Shown: positions 1 to 6,745, counted from the stretch's first letter. The stretch is DNA of 8,015 nt from Phyllobacteriaceae bacterium UBA1940 (GCA_002336975.1 DDFA01000070.1:1-8015); one strand, 5' to 3'. Notes: generated by a model not told the origin, from the letters alone. Numbers and translations: made by a program.

Positions 1-524
1 GCGGCGGACCGAATGCCGCCTGGGCGCTTGCCACGGGATCGTGGGCGGGCGAGGGGGCCGCAGCCTTTGCAAAGCGCCTGGGCGCGCAGCATGCAACGCG
101 GCGGGTGCGTTCCGCACGTCGGCGCACGCCCGTCATCGCGGGGCCGGACCGTGAGGCGGAGATCAAAGCCGTGCTCGACCATATCCGCGGCGAGACCCTG
201 CCGCTTGAGAAGGGCTTCTTCCGCAGCGCCGAGAGCCTTGCGGCCAATGGCGCGGTTCTGGAGAGCCTGTGGCGGGACGAAAGCTGGCGGCGCGCCGGCA
301 GCGGCTATGACGCCGCCCGCATCCGCGAGGCCGAGGCCCTGATCGCGACCGCCCGCTGGGTGACGGAAAGCGCACTGCTGCGCCGAGAGACCCGTGGCGT
401 CCACCGCCGAACCGATTTTGCCGAAGCCGACCCGGCGCTTGTCGTGCGCACGCTTGCCGGCGGGCTGGATGCGCCCTGGGCGGTCTATGAAACCGAAGAG
501 CAGAAAGAGAGCATCGCATCATGA
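1..524 (+). CDS. Fumarate reductase/succinate dehydrogenase-type FAD flavoprotein, C-terminal part (5' end outside window)
   Basis: This open frame enters from the left edge (first full codon at base 3) and ends at TGA 522-524, leaving about 173 residues. The first residues, GGPNAAWALATGSWAGEGAA, look like the last FAD-binding segment of the SdhA/FrdA/NadB superfamily. The remainder is the helical C-terminal domain, with the segment ALIATARWVTESALLRRETR followed by GVHRRTDF. This matches the family's E-[ST]-R-G-x-H-x-R-x-D-[FY] signature, whose Arg and His sit near the active site. The substrate-binding (capping) domain and most FAD contacts lie outside the window, so the substrate is unknown. 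The stop overlaps the ferredoxin start as ATGA, implying translational coupling and a flavoprotein-ferredoxin pair resembling the AprA/AprB layout, although the signature is closer to SdhA/FrdA than to AprA. It probably acts in the cytoplasm, since no export signal is visible in the part present. Family assignment is firm; reaction unknown. Confidence 0.82.
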   Translation, partial: GGPNAAWALATGSWAGEGAAAFAKRLGAQHATRRVRSARRRTPVIAGPDREAEIKAVLDHIRGETLPLEKGFFRSAESLAANGAVLESLWRDESWRRAGSGYDAARIREAEALIATARWVTESALLRRETRGVHRRTDFAEADPALVVRTLAGGLDAPWAVYETEEQKESIAS

Positions 525-859
525 TCGAGATCGTCAGCGCCGAGCGCTGCGTCAAATGCGACCTGTGTGTCGAGGCCTGCCCGGACAATGTGTTCGACGC
601 GGTGGAGGGCGGTATTCCCGTCATCGCGCGGCAGGACGATTGCCAGACCTGTTTCCTCTGCGAGCTCTTCTGTCCGACCGATGCGCTCTACGTCTCGCCT
701 CTGGCCGACGCGCTCGAAGGACGGACGGAGACGGAACTGGCCGAGCGCGGCCTTCTTGGCAGCTTTCGCCGCGAAATGGGCTGGAAGAACGCCAAGCCGC
801 GCGGAACCGCCGGCGACCTCAGCTACCGGATCTTCGAGAGCGGTTCGATCATCCCCTGA
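521..859 (+). CDS. Small 2[4Fe-4S] ferredoxin-type protein, partner of the upstream flavoprotein
   Basis: A 112-residue cytoplasmic iron-sulfur protein. Two complete cluster motifs are visible: CVKCDLCVEACP (Cys10, 13, 16, 20) and CQTCFLCELFCP (Cys41, 44, 47, 51), each CxxCxxCxxxCP as in dicluster ferredoxins and AprB-like beta subunits. A tail of about 60 residues follows with no further cysteines; it is rich in charged residues and could dock on the flavoprotein. The ATG overlaps the flavoprotein stop (ATGA, 521-524), and the purine run GAAAGAGAG just upstream serves as ribosome binding site. The likely role is electron transfer to or from the FAD subunit. The gene for the ABC binding protein starts 34 bp downstream, so redox pair and importer appear to be one transcription unit. 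Family is certain; electron partner and direction are inferred. Confidence 0.9.
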   Translation: MIEIVSAERCVKCDLCVEACPDNVFDAVEGGIPVIARQDDCQTCFLCELFCPTDALYVSPLADALEGRTETELAERGLLGSFRREMGWKNAKPRGTAGDLSYRIFESGSIIP

Positions 860-893
860 CATCCCACCTTTCCACGCAATACTGGAGATATGC

Positions 894-1949
894 ATGCGCA
901 AGTTTCTGAACTTCCTGGTCGTTGCCGCGACCGTCCTTCTCGGCGCGCTGCCGTCGCAGGCCGAGGATGCCCCCGCGAGCATCCGTTTCGGCGATGTCGG
1001 CTTCGGCTTCGGCACGCCGTTCGGCGTCGGGCTTCTGGCCGTCGCGGACGCCAAGGGCTTCATCGCGAATGAATTCAAGGGAACGCCGACGAAGCTGGAA
1101 TTCACCTACTTCACCGGCACGGGGCCGGCGATCAATGAGGCGCTTTCCAACGGCCAGGTCGACTTTGCCGCCTATGGCGCGGTGCCGAACATCATCGGCA
1201 AGGCCAACGGCCTCGATACGATCCTCGTTGCTTCCTATGGCGGAACCACGGTCTTCGGCGCGGCGCGCCCGGATATCGAGATCAAGAGCATCGCCGACCT
1301 CAAGGGCAAGCGCGTGGCCATTCAGAAGGCCACGATCATCCATTGGGCTCTCATCCAGGCACTGAAGAATGCGGGACTTTCCGAAAGCGATGTGACGATC
1401 GTCGACCTGAAGAATGCCGACCAGCTCGCCGCCATCGCCGCCAAGAGTGTGGATGCGGTGTTCGGCGCCGATTTCCTGCTGCCTCTGGAAGCAAAGGGAC
1501 TGGCGAAGGTCTTTTACAAGTCCTCCGAAGCGGGCGCGGCGGGTGACGGCTTCGGTGCGTTCCTCGTCACCGATGCGTTCCGCAAGGCCTATCCCGAAGC
1601 CACACAGAAGGTCGTCAACGGTTTCGTGCGCGCTGCCGTATGGGTGGCGGACGAGAAGAACCGCGATGAGGTCTTCCAGATCTGGTCGCGCGCCGGCACG
1701 CCCGTCGAGATCATCACCAAGGCGAATGCGGGCACGACGCTGAAGGGCAAGTACAATCCCCGCCTCGATGCCTTCTTTAACGCCCGCTATGAAAGCGGCC
1801 TTGCCTTCAACAAGGAACAGAAACTGACTCGCCGCGATGTCGATCTCGCCACCTGGGCGGACGGCTCCTACGTGGAGAAGGCCATCGCCGACCAGGAACT
1901 GGATGGTTTCTGGGCCGAGCGCGACGCTACCGGCGCGGACAGGAAATAG
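894..1949 (+). CDS. Periplasmic substrate-binding protein of a sulfonate/nitrate/taurine-class ABC importer (SsuA-like)
   Basis: A 351-residue protein. ATG 894 is chosen because GGAG (884-887) lies 6 nt upstream and because a clean Sec signal peptide begins there: MRK, a hydrophobic stretch to about residue 19, and a likely cleavage after Ser-Gln-Ala at 21-23. The same frame is open further upstream, but that part overlaps the ferredoxin gene. The mature protein has the two-lobed type II binding-protein pattern of the SsuA/TauA/NMT1 group: a pocket strand with FGTPFGVGLL near the N terminus, then GTGPAINEALSNGQVDFAAY, then IKSIADLKGKRVAIQKAT. The C-terminal half carries a Trp/Asp-rich helix ending near the stop. 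It should capture a small anionic ligand in the periplasm and deliver it to the two permeases encoded next. Similarity to sulfonate binders is at class level only; nitrate-, taurine- or pyrimidine-like ligands are not excluded. It is distinct from the TauA-like protein at the right end of the window. Confidence 0.88.
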   Translation: MRKFLNFLVVAATVLLGALPSQAEDAPASIRFGDVGFGFGTPFGVGLLAVADAKGFIANEFKGTPTKLEFTYFTGTGPAINEALSNGQVDFAAYGAVPNIIGKANGLDTILVASYGGTTVFGAARPDIEIKSIADLKGKRVAIQKATIIHWALIQALKNAGLSESDVTIVDLKNADQLAAIAAKSVDAVFGADFLLPLEAKGLAKVFYKSSEAGAAGDGFGAFLVTDAFRKAYPEATQKVVNGFVRAAVWVADEKNRDEVFQIWSRAGTPVEIITKANAGTTLKGKYNPRLDAFFNARYESGLAFNKEQKLTRRDVDLATWADGSYVEKAIADQELDGFWAERDATGADRK

Positions 1950-1963
1950 GACGGAGTGGGCGG

Positions 1964-2811
1964 ATGGCATCGATCGAATTCCAGCCCGGCGATGCACGCG
2001 CCGCCTCTTGCGGGGCGGCGGCGCCCGCCGCCCTCCTTGCCCGGCTCGACCGCTGGGCGGGCCGCGGCTTGCGGCGCTCGGGCTGGCGCTTCCGCTCGCC
2101 ATCGGCCTTCTCTGGCAGGTCGCGACCCTGCGGCAATGGGTTTCGCCGCAGGTTCTGCCGCCGCCGGCGTGGGTATTCCAGACCTTTCTCGATCTTTCCG
2201 CCAGCGGCGAGATCACGACGGCGATTGCCGTCAGCTTTACCCGCATCGTCCGGGGACTTCTCCTCGGCGCGGGCCTCGGTTTCGCCTTCGGCCTGCTGCT
2301 CGGCTTCTCGAAGCGGGCGGAAGCCTATCTCGGCCCGACCTTCCGGGCCATTGCCGCCGTGCCCTCGCTCGGCTGGCTGCCCATCCTCATTCTCGTCCTC
2401 GGCATCGAGGAATCGCTGAAGACCGTCATCCTGGCGAAGGCCTGTTTCGTGCCTATGGCCATCAGTATTGCCGAAGGCGTGCGCACCATTCCGCCGCGGC
2501 TGCGTGAGGTGGCGGATGTGCTGGCGATCAGGCGCTCGACGCGCTTCTTCAAGCTGACTCTGCCGGCCATCGCGCCCTTCTTCTTCACAGGCCTTCGCCT
2601 TTCGACGGCGCAGGCCTTCGTCTCCCTGATCGTCGTCGAGATGCTCGCCGGCACGGACGGCATCGGTTACATGATGGTCTGGGGCCGGACCCTGTTCCAG
2701 TTGGATATCGTCATTGTCGGCATGATCGTGGTGGGTCTTGCAGGCTTTGCCTTGGACTTCGCGTTGCGCCGTCTCGAATGGCACTTCGCCGGGGAGGGGC
2801 GTCATGGCTGA
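1964..2811 (+). CDS. ABC importer permease 1 (SsuC/TauC class), apparent -1 frameshift near the N terminus
   Basis: Inner-membrane permease of the BPD-type family. The body is read in one frame from about 2065 to TGA 2809-2811. It shows the class hallmarks: PSLGWLPILILVLGI, the EAA-type cytoplasmic loop that contacts the ATPase (about residues 180-205, EVADVLAIRR...LTLPAIAP), GLRLSTAQAFVSLIVVEMLA, and about six membrane segments. The good start, however, is ATG 1964 (GGAG at 1953-1956, 7 nt upstream), which lies in a different frame. That frame has codon choice typical of this genome (GAA TTC CAG CCC GGC GAT) and a sensible cytoplasmic N terminus ending in LLARLDRWAGRG. It then loses the permease reading. 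A single missing base around 2050-2068, for example a C in GGC-TTG, would join the frames into a 282-residue protein of normal length. The only start in the body frame is TTG 2008, without a Shine-Dalgarno sequence. The cause may be a sequencing error or a real lesion. Confidence 0.8.
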
Positions 2812-3580
2812 TCCAGCCGCTCTCCGTTTCCTGCCCAGCGTGCCGAAGGGGGCATGGCTCCCGCTCGGCCTGCTCGCGCTCTGGGGCGGCGTCGCAGCCA
2901 GCCAAGCGGTGCAAAGTCCGCTCTTCATTTCGCCGCTTGCGGTGCTGCGTGCACCCTTCTTCGATCCGGATGGGCGGGAAATCTGGGCTGCGCTCGGCGT
3001 CAGCGCCCTGCGTGTCCTCGTGGGCGGGCTTGCCGGAGCGCTTCTCGGCTTCGTGCTGGGGGCGGCCTGCGGGCTTGCGCGCCTTGCGGCGCTTTCCCTT
3101 GCTCCGACGGTGCATTCCCTGCGCCAGATCGCGGCCTTTGCCTGGATCCCGCTGTTCACCGCCTGGTTCGGAAACGGGGAGGCGACCAAGCTGGTCTTCA
3201 CAGCACTTGCGACCTTCTTCCCGATGTTTCTGGCGGCGGAGCAGGGCATGCGGGCCGCGCCGGTCGCGCTGAAGGAGGTGGGGGCGGTGCTCGGCCTGCC
3301 GCGCCGCTCGCGTCTGCTGCGCCTTTATCTTCCCGCCGCGCTGCCCAACCTTCAGGTCGGCCTGCAGATCGCGGCCCTTTCCGCCTGGATCGGCACGATC
3401 GGCGCGGAATATGCCATCGGCAACGGTCGCGGACTCGGCAGCTATATCGCCAGCGCGCGCGACCAGTTCCGCATGGACATCGTGCTCGCGGGCGTCTTCG
3501 CGCTCGCCGCCGGAGGCGTCGGGCTGCACCGGGCCTGTCTTTTTCTCTCTGCCCGCCTGTCTCCCTGGACCAAGGAGTGA
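2804..3580 (+). CDS. ABC importer permease 2 (SsuC/TauC class)
   Basis: A 258-residue inner-membrane permease of the same class as its upstream neighbour but clearly different in sequence, so the channel is probably a heterodimer. ATG 2804 overlaps the end of permease 1 by 8 bases and follows a strong GGGGAGGGG (2791-2799). Visible landmarks are the first hydrophobic segment near residues 17-32, SALRVLVGGLAGALLGFVLG (68-87), AFAWIPLFTAWFGNGEATK (111-129), the EAA loop (about 157-182, KEVGAVLGLPRRS...YLPAALPN) and a C-terminal membrane segment ending just before the short basic tail. The Arg/Leu-rich EAA loop should engage the ATPase encoded 3 bp downstream. Many SsuABC and TauABC importers have a single permease gene; a pair of unlike permeases points to a different subtype. 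The frame is intact throughout. Confidence 0.9.
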   Translation: MADPAALRFLPSVPKGAWLPLGLLALWGGVAASQAVQSPLFISPLAVLRAPFFDPDGREIWAALGVSALRVLVGGLAGALLGFVLGAACGLARLAALSLAPTVHSLRQIAAFAWIPLFTAWFGNGEATKLVFTALATFFPMFLAAEQGMRAAPVALKEVGAVLGLPRRSRLLRLYLPAALPNLQVGLQIAALSAWIGTIGAEYAIGNGRGLGSYIASARDQFRMDIVLAGVFALAAGGVGLHRACLFLSARLSPWTKE

Positions 3581-3583
3581 ATC

Positions 3584-4342
3584 ATGTCATCCACCGCTTC
3601 CCTGACCATCGACCGCGTCGGCAAGGCCTTCCGTCTGAACGGGGCCGAGCGAGAGATATTGCGCGATATCAGCTTCGAGGTTGGCAAGGGCGAGATCGTC
3701 GGCGTGCTCGGGGCGTCCGGCTGCGGAAAGTCGACGCTGCTGCGCCTGATCGTCGGGCTGGATAGCGATTATTCCGGGCGGATCGCTGTGGCCGGCGTGG
3801 CTGCGACCGATGCGGGACGCAAGATTGCGATGGTGTTCCAGGACCATCGCCTTTTCCCCTGGCTCACCGTCGCCGGCAATGTCGGTTTGGCGCTCGACAC
3901 AGCGCCGCTGTCGCGCGCCGAGAAACACGAGCGGGTCCGTGCCTATGTCGACCTTGTCGGCCTTACGGATTTTATCGACGCCTATCCAAGGCAGCTTTCC
4001 GGCGGCATGGCGCAACGCGCGGCCATTGCCCGCGCGCTGGTATCCGAGCCGGATATCCTCCTGATGGATGAGCCTTTCGGCGCGCTCGACTCTCTCCTGC
4101 GGCTGCGGCTGCAGGATGAGTTGCTGCGCATCTGGCAGCACCGCGCGGTCTCCATCGTCGTCGTGACCCATGACATCGAGGAAGCGCTTTACCTGGGCGA
4201 CCGGGTGATCGTGCTCGAGGCCAACCCGGGCCGCATCCGCTCGGTCATCGACGTCGACATGGATCGCCCGCGCCGCCGGGATGATCCACGGATCAACACC
4301 TTGAAGCGGGCCTGCTTCGATCTTGTCGCCGGAGCAGCGTGA
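3584..4342 (+). CDS. ABC importer ATPase (SsuB/TauB class)
   Basis: A 252-residue cytoplasmic ATPase that powers the importer. All catalytic elements are present in order: Walker A GASGCGKST (43-51), Q-loop Gln86 in MVFQDHRLFPWLTV, signature LSGGM (138-142) followed by AQRAAIARAL, Walker B ILLMDE (158-163, catalytic Glu163), D-loop GALD (166-169) and the switch histidine in VTHDIEEAL (His196). HRLFPWLTV after the Q-loop and DIEEALYLGDRV after the switch His are typical of the nitrate/sulfonate/taurine transporter subfamily. ATG 3584 follows the permease 2 stop by 3 bp, and AAGGAG (3572-3577) lies 6 nt upstream of it. Length is standard for the family and no C-terminal regulatory domain is present. 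It is the last gene of the operon; the strand changes after it. Confidence 0.95.
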   Translation: MSSTASLTIDRVGKAFRLNGAEREILRDISFEVGKGEIVGVLGASGCGKSTLLRLIVGLDSDYSGRIAVAGVAATDAGRKIAMVFQDHRLFPWLTVAGNVGLALDTAPLSRAEKHERVRAYVDLVGLTDFIDAYPRQLSGGMAQRAAIARALVSEPDILLMDEPFGALDSLLRLRLQDELLRIWQHRAVSIVVVTHDIEEALYLGDRVIVLEANPGRIRSVIDVDMDRPRRRDDPRINTLKRACFDLVAGAA

Positions 4343-4478
4343 TACGAGGACGTACGAATCGCTACCCTTGCATTGGTTCCATAAGATAGATTATGCGACT
4401 AATTTGGAATTTTGGGTGGGCTAAAGCAAACGGCACTCAGCAGCATACCCCTTCCCGGCAATGTCTAGCGATATATAG
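4343..4478. other. AT-richer junction between the ABC operon and the minus-strand microprotein gene
   Basis: About 136 bp between the ATPase stop and the end of the convergent small gene. Base composition drops clearly compared with the flanks. I find no coding frame with a ribosome binding site and no convincing intrinsic terminator; the best inverted repeat is the weak TAGC/GCTA pair around the AT-rich GATATATA near 4466-4481. TTGCAT near 4368 followed by TATG-like sequence could resemble a promoter, but no gene stands in position to use it. The segment may be a remnant boundary where the operon was joined to the pncB region. Confidence 0.4.
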
Positions 4479-4640
4479 CTACAGTGCCTGTGGAGCGAGG
4501 AACTGGTAGTAAGCCCAGACGAGCACGATCACGGCGACGACGGCGAGCCAGATCAGTCCTTTTTTCGGGCCGGGCGTGGCAGGCTTGTTCTCCTGCTTCG
4601 GCTTGCGGGGCTCGAATTTCAGAACATTGTTGTCGTTCAA
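4479..4640 (-). CDS. 53-residue single-span membrane microprotein, TTG start
   Basis: A minus-strand gene easily missed because it starts with TTG and is short. GGAGG (4650-4646 on the minus strand) lies 5 nt upstream of TTG 4640, and the frame ends at TAG 4481-4479. The product has a polar, Lys/Pro-rich cytoplasmic part ([19 protein letters not shown], then ATPGPKKG), one hydrophobic span [17 protein letters not shown] (about residues 29-45) and a short tail QFLAPQAL. Positive charge before the span predicts an N-in orientation. Codons are those of the genome (many C/G third positions, CTC, GTC, ATC). It is divergent from pncB. It has no recognised domain and I assign no function; it may be a conserved rhizobial hypothetical protein. 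There is no in-frame ATG near the start, so TTG is preferred. The codon bias, ribosome binding site and clean topology make it credible. Confidence 0.72.
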   Translation of the reverse strand: MNDNNVLKFEPRKPKQENKPATPGPKKGLIWLAVVAVIVLVWAYYQFLAPQAL

Positions 4641-4892
4641 GGCTTCCTCCGTGGCATTGCAATTGGCAGCCTGTTGCGGGCCGCATTCCGCACGCGTTCC
4701 CCTCGCGTGAAATCATGGGCTTCTATCATGCCTGTTCGCGGGCCGGAAGTTCGGGGCGGAGGCGTATTTTGCTGCGGCGACGGCGGGGAAATGTCCATCC
4801 GGCTTGCAATCGGCGTTTCGATCAACGAGGCTGCGCCCGCCGGCGCGTCCTTGCCGGTGCATGAGAAAGACCGCATCGAAGCAGGAGCCGGC
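4641..4892. promoter_or_regulatory. Divergent intergenic region between the microprotein gene and pncB
   Basis: About 250 bp that must hold the promoters for the leftward microprotein and rightward pncB. The pncB frame stays open leftward to 4674, but its translation there has no family similarity that I recognise and no good ribosome binding site. Two ATCATG hexamers stand 13 bp apart (4712-4717 and 4725-4730), and TATCAT (4724-4729) resembles a -10 element without a matching -35. I see no NAD-regulator operator that I can name. Confidence 0.35.
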
Positions 4893-6197
4893 ATGGCCGT
4901 CAACGACATCGCGACCCGCACCTACGATCACAATTTCCGGCTCGATCCGATCGTGCGCAGTCTTCTCGATACGGACTTCTACAAGCTCTTGATGCTGCAG
5001 ATGATCCGGCAAATGCATCCCGATGTGAATGCTACGTTTTCGCTGATCAATCGCACGAAAAGCGTGCGGCTTGCCGACATCATCGACGAAGGGGAATTGC
5101 GCGCGCAGCTCGACCATGCGCGCAGCGTGCGCTTCACCAAGAAGGAGCTGATCTGGCTTGCCGGCAACAGCTTCTATGGTCGCGCGCGCATGTTCGGCCC
5201 GGATTTCATTGCCTGGCTCGCAGCTTTCCAACTGCCGGACTACGATCTGCGCAAGGTGGACGGGCAGTATGAATTGCATTTCGACGGGCCGTGGACGCAT
5301 ACGACCATGTGGGAGATTCCGGCGCTTGCGATCATCAACGAGATGAAGTCGCGCGCGGCCATGCGCGACCGCGGGCGCTTTGCGCTGGACGTGCTCTATG
5401 CCCGGGCCAAGGCGCGCCTTTGGGAAAAGGTCGAGCGGCTGCGGCAGCTTCCCGATCTCGTCATTTCCGATTTCGGCACACGTCGCCGGCATGGCTTTCT
5501 CTGGCAGCGCTGGTGCGTGGAGGCCCTGAAGGAGGGGCTTGGCGAGCGTTTCATCGGCACCTCCAACGTGTTGCTCGCCATGGACGCCGATCTGGAGGCG
5601 ATCGGCACCAATGCGCATGAACTGCCGATGGTCGCGGCCGCCCTTGCCGAGGGTGACGAGGCGCTCGCCCGCGCGCCCTATCAGGTGCTGGAGGAGTGGC
5701 GGCAGCACTATAATGGCAACCTGTTGATCGCCCTGCCCGATGCTTTCGGCACGACCGCCTTCCTCGCCAACGCTCCCGACTGGGTGGCCGACTGGACCGG
5801 CTTCCGCCCGGACAGCGCGCCGCCTATCGCGGGCGGTGAACAGATCATCGACTGGTGGCGCAGCAAGGGGCGCGACCCGCGCGAAAAACTGCTCATCTTT
5901 TCCGACGGGATGGACGTGGACACGATCGAGCAGACCTATAGGCATTTCCATGGCCGCGTGCGCATGAGCTTCGGCTGGGGAACGAACCTCACCAACGATT
6001 TCCGCGGCTGCGACCCGGACGGGGGAACGCGCCTCGATCCGATCTCACTGGTCTGCAAGGTGACGAGCGCCAACGGCCGGCCGGCGGTGAAGCTTTCGGA
6101 CAATCCCCTCAAGGCGACGGGTGAACCAGCTGAAATCGCGCGTTACCGCCGCGTTTTCGGTATTGAAGGTCAGCAGGAACTGCCGGTGCAGGTTTAG
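4893..6197 (+). CDS. pncB: Nicotinate phosphoribosyltransferase
   Basis: A 434-residue cytoplasmic enzyme of NAD salvage: nicotinate plus PRPP plus ATP gives nicotinate mononucleotide. ATG 4893 follows AGGAG (4883-4887) by 5 nt and yields the normal rhizobial length, beginning [20 protein letters not shown]. Family landmarks are [15 protein letters not shown] near residues 24-38 (N-terminal domain), the FGTRRR signature at 194-199 within the barrel, GTSNVLLA, and GTNAHE with His242, which aligns in my reading with the autophosphorylated histidine of the Salmonella enzyme. [12 protein letters not shown] (359-370) and a C-terminal [11 protein letters not shown] segment complete the pattern. The key residues named here are all present and the frame is intact. 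It stands alone between two transporter regions, and no other NAD gene is visible. It is most likely monocistronic, with its own promoter in the 250 bp upstream. Confidence 0.97.
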   Translation: MAVNDIATRTYDHNFRLDPIVRSLLDTDFYKLLMLQMIRQMHPDVNATFSLINRTKSVRLADIIDEGELRAQLDHARSVRFTKKELIWLAGNSFYGRARMFGPDFIAWLAAFQLPDYDLRKVDGQYELHFDGPWTHTTMWEIPALAIINEMKSRAAMRDRGRFALDVLYARAKARLWEKVERLRQLPDLVISDFGTRRRHGFLWQRWCVEALKEGLGERFIGTSNVLLAMDADLEAIGTNAHELPMVAAALAEGDEALARAPYQVLEEWRQHYNGNLLIALPDAFGTTAFLANAPDWVADWTGFRPDSAPPIAGGEQIIDWWRSKGRDPREKLLIFSDGMDVDTIEQTYRHFHGRVRMSFGWGTNLTNDFRGCDPDGGTRLDPISLVCKVTSANGRPAVKLSDNPLKATGEPAEIARYRRVFGIEGQQELPVQV

Positions 6198-6237
6198 CCG
6201 GGCGCCCTCGCCCGGCTGCTGAGGCCGTGTCAGCCGG
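6196..6237 (+). terminator. Two overlapping GC-rich hairpins at the convergent pncB / Rrf2 ends
   Basis: A 9-bp perfect stem (6196-6204 with 6209-6217, loop CCCT) starts inside the pncB stop codon. A second 7-bp stem (6212-6218 with 6231-6237, 12-nt loop) shares its left arm with the right arm of the first, so only one can form at a time. Neither is followed by a U-tract on either strand, so this is not a classical intrinsic terminator. It may protect 3' ends or serve Rho-linked termination between the convergent genes. Confidence 0.4.
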
Positions 6238-6694
6238 CCCGCTGTTCCAGCGCGTCGTCCTCGATCATGGCGGAGGCGCCGGGCACGGCGACGAATTGCT
6301 CAAGCGTCATGGTGTCGAGGATCGCGGCGATCGCGTCGCGGACTTCGGTCATCGCCCGGCGGACCTGACAGCCTTCCGGGTCGGCACAGTCCTCGCAGGC
6401 CTCATAGGCCGTGCGGCTTGCGCAGCGGATCGGCGCCAGCGGGCCGTCTAGGACCCGGATGGCATGGCCGATGCGAATTTCGGAGGCGGGATTCGACAGG
6501 GAATAACCGCCGCCCGGCCCCTTCTTCGAGCGCAGCATGCCGGCATTGCGCAGTTCGAGGAGGATCGTGTCGAGGAACTTCTTCGGAATGTTGTTGCGCA
6601 GCGCGATTTCGCTGACGAAGGCTGTTTCGCCCGGGGCAAGGCGTGCAAGATCCACCAGGGCCTTCAGTCCGTATTTTCCCTTTTTCGTCAGCAT
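6230..6694 (-). CDS. Rrf2-family transcriptional regulator with a four-cysteine cluster
   Basis: A 154-residue DNA-binding protein divergent from tauA. The start at 6694 gives the canonical Rrf2 beginning MLTKKGKYGLKALVDLA; an in-frame ATG at 6760 would add 22 residues unlike the family and is rejected. A winged helix-turn-helix spans about residues 1-65, with FVSEIALRNNIPKKFLDTIL followed by the wing RSKKGPGGGYSL. The ligand region has Cys91, Cys100, Cys103 and Cys109 (C-x8-C-x2-C-x5-C), the last three in CEDCADPEGC. IscR uses three cysteines spaced C-x5-C-x5-C for a [2Fe-2S] cluster; this spacing differs, so cluster or thiol sensing is inferred. A long dimerisation helix follows (TEVRDAIAAILDTMTLEQF). 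The position beside tauA suggests control of sulfonate uptake or sulfur status, as CymR (also Rrf2) does for cysteine metabolism in Bacillus. The Shine-Dalgarno sequence is weak (GGAAAG about 10 nt upstream). TauR of other alphaproteobacteria is a MocR-type protein, not this family. Confidence 0.9.
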   Translation of the reverse strand: MLTKKGKYGLKALVDLARLAPGETAFVSEIALRNNIPKKFLDTILLELRNAGMLRSKKGPGGGYSLSNPASEIRIGHAIRVLDGPLAPIRCASRTAYEACEDCADPEGCQVRRAMTEVRDAIAAILDTMTLEQFVAVPGASAMIEDDALEQRAG

Positions 6695-6729
6695 TCCGGT
6701 CTGCTTTCCATAGGCATGTGCGGCGACGT

Positions 6730-6745
6730 GGACGCAATTGCGTCC
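6730..6745. repeat. Perfect 16-bp palindrome in the Rrf2 leader
   Basis: GGACGCAATTGCGTCC reads identically on both strands. It lies 35 bp upstream of the Rrf2 start codon, between that ATG and the predicted promoter. As DNA it is a plausible dimer operator; as RNA it folds to a 6-bp GC-rich stem with an AATT loop. No second copy was seen in the window. Confidence 0.55.

Noticed and set aside
2008..2067. TTG 2008 as the natural start of permease 1
   Set aside because: No Shine-Dalgarno sequence, unusual codons and an Arg/Gly/Pro-rich N terminus; the other frame with ATG 1964 is better supported. It remains the fallback if no base is missing.
849..2246. Long open frame on the minus strand opposite the binding-protein gene
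   Set aside because: It mirrors the GC-rich codon pattern of the plus-strand gene, has no recognisable family motif and no ribosome binding site; the plus-strand product has a signal peptide and clear fold pattern.
1927..3249. Long open frame on the minus strand opposite both permeases
   Set aside because: Arg/Ala/Gly/Glu-rich low-complexity translation, antisense to two well-supported membrane proteins.
4368..4398. Promoter-like TTGCAT followed by ATTATG
   Set aside because: Poor match to consensus and no plus-strand gene within 490 bp that would use it in place of its own upstream region.
4674..4892. N-terminal extension of pncB
   Set aside because: The frame is open, but ATG 4893 has AGGAG at 5 nt and gives the normal 434-residue length; the extension looks non-coding.
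4713..5951. 412-codon open frame on the minus strand opposite pncB
   Set aside because: Antisense shadow of a gene with all catalytic motifs; no family similarity seen in the translation.
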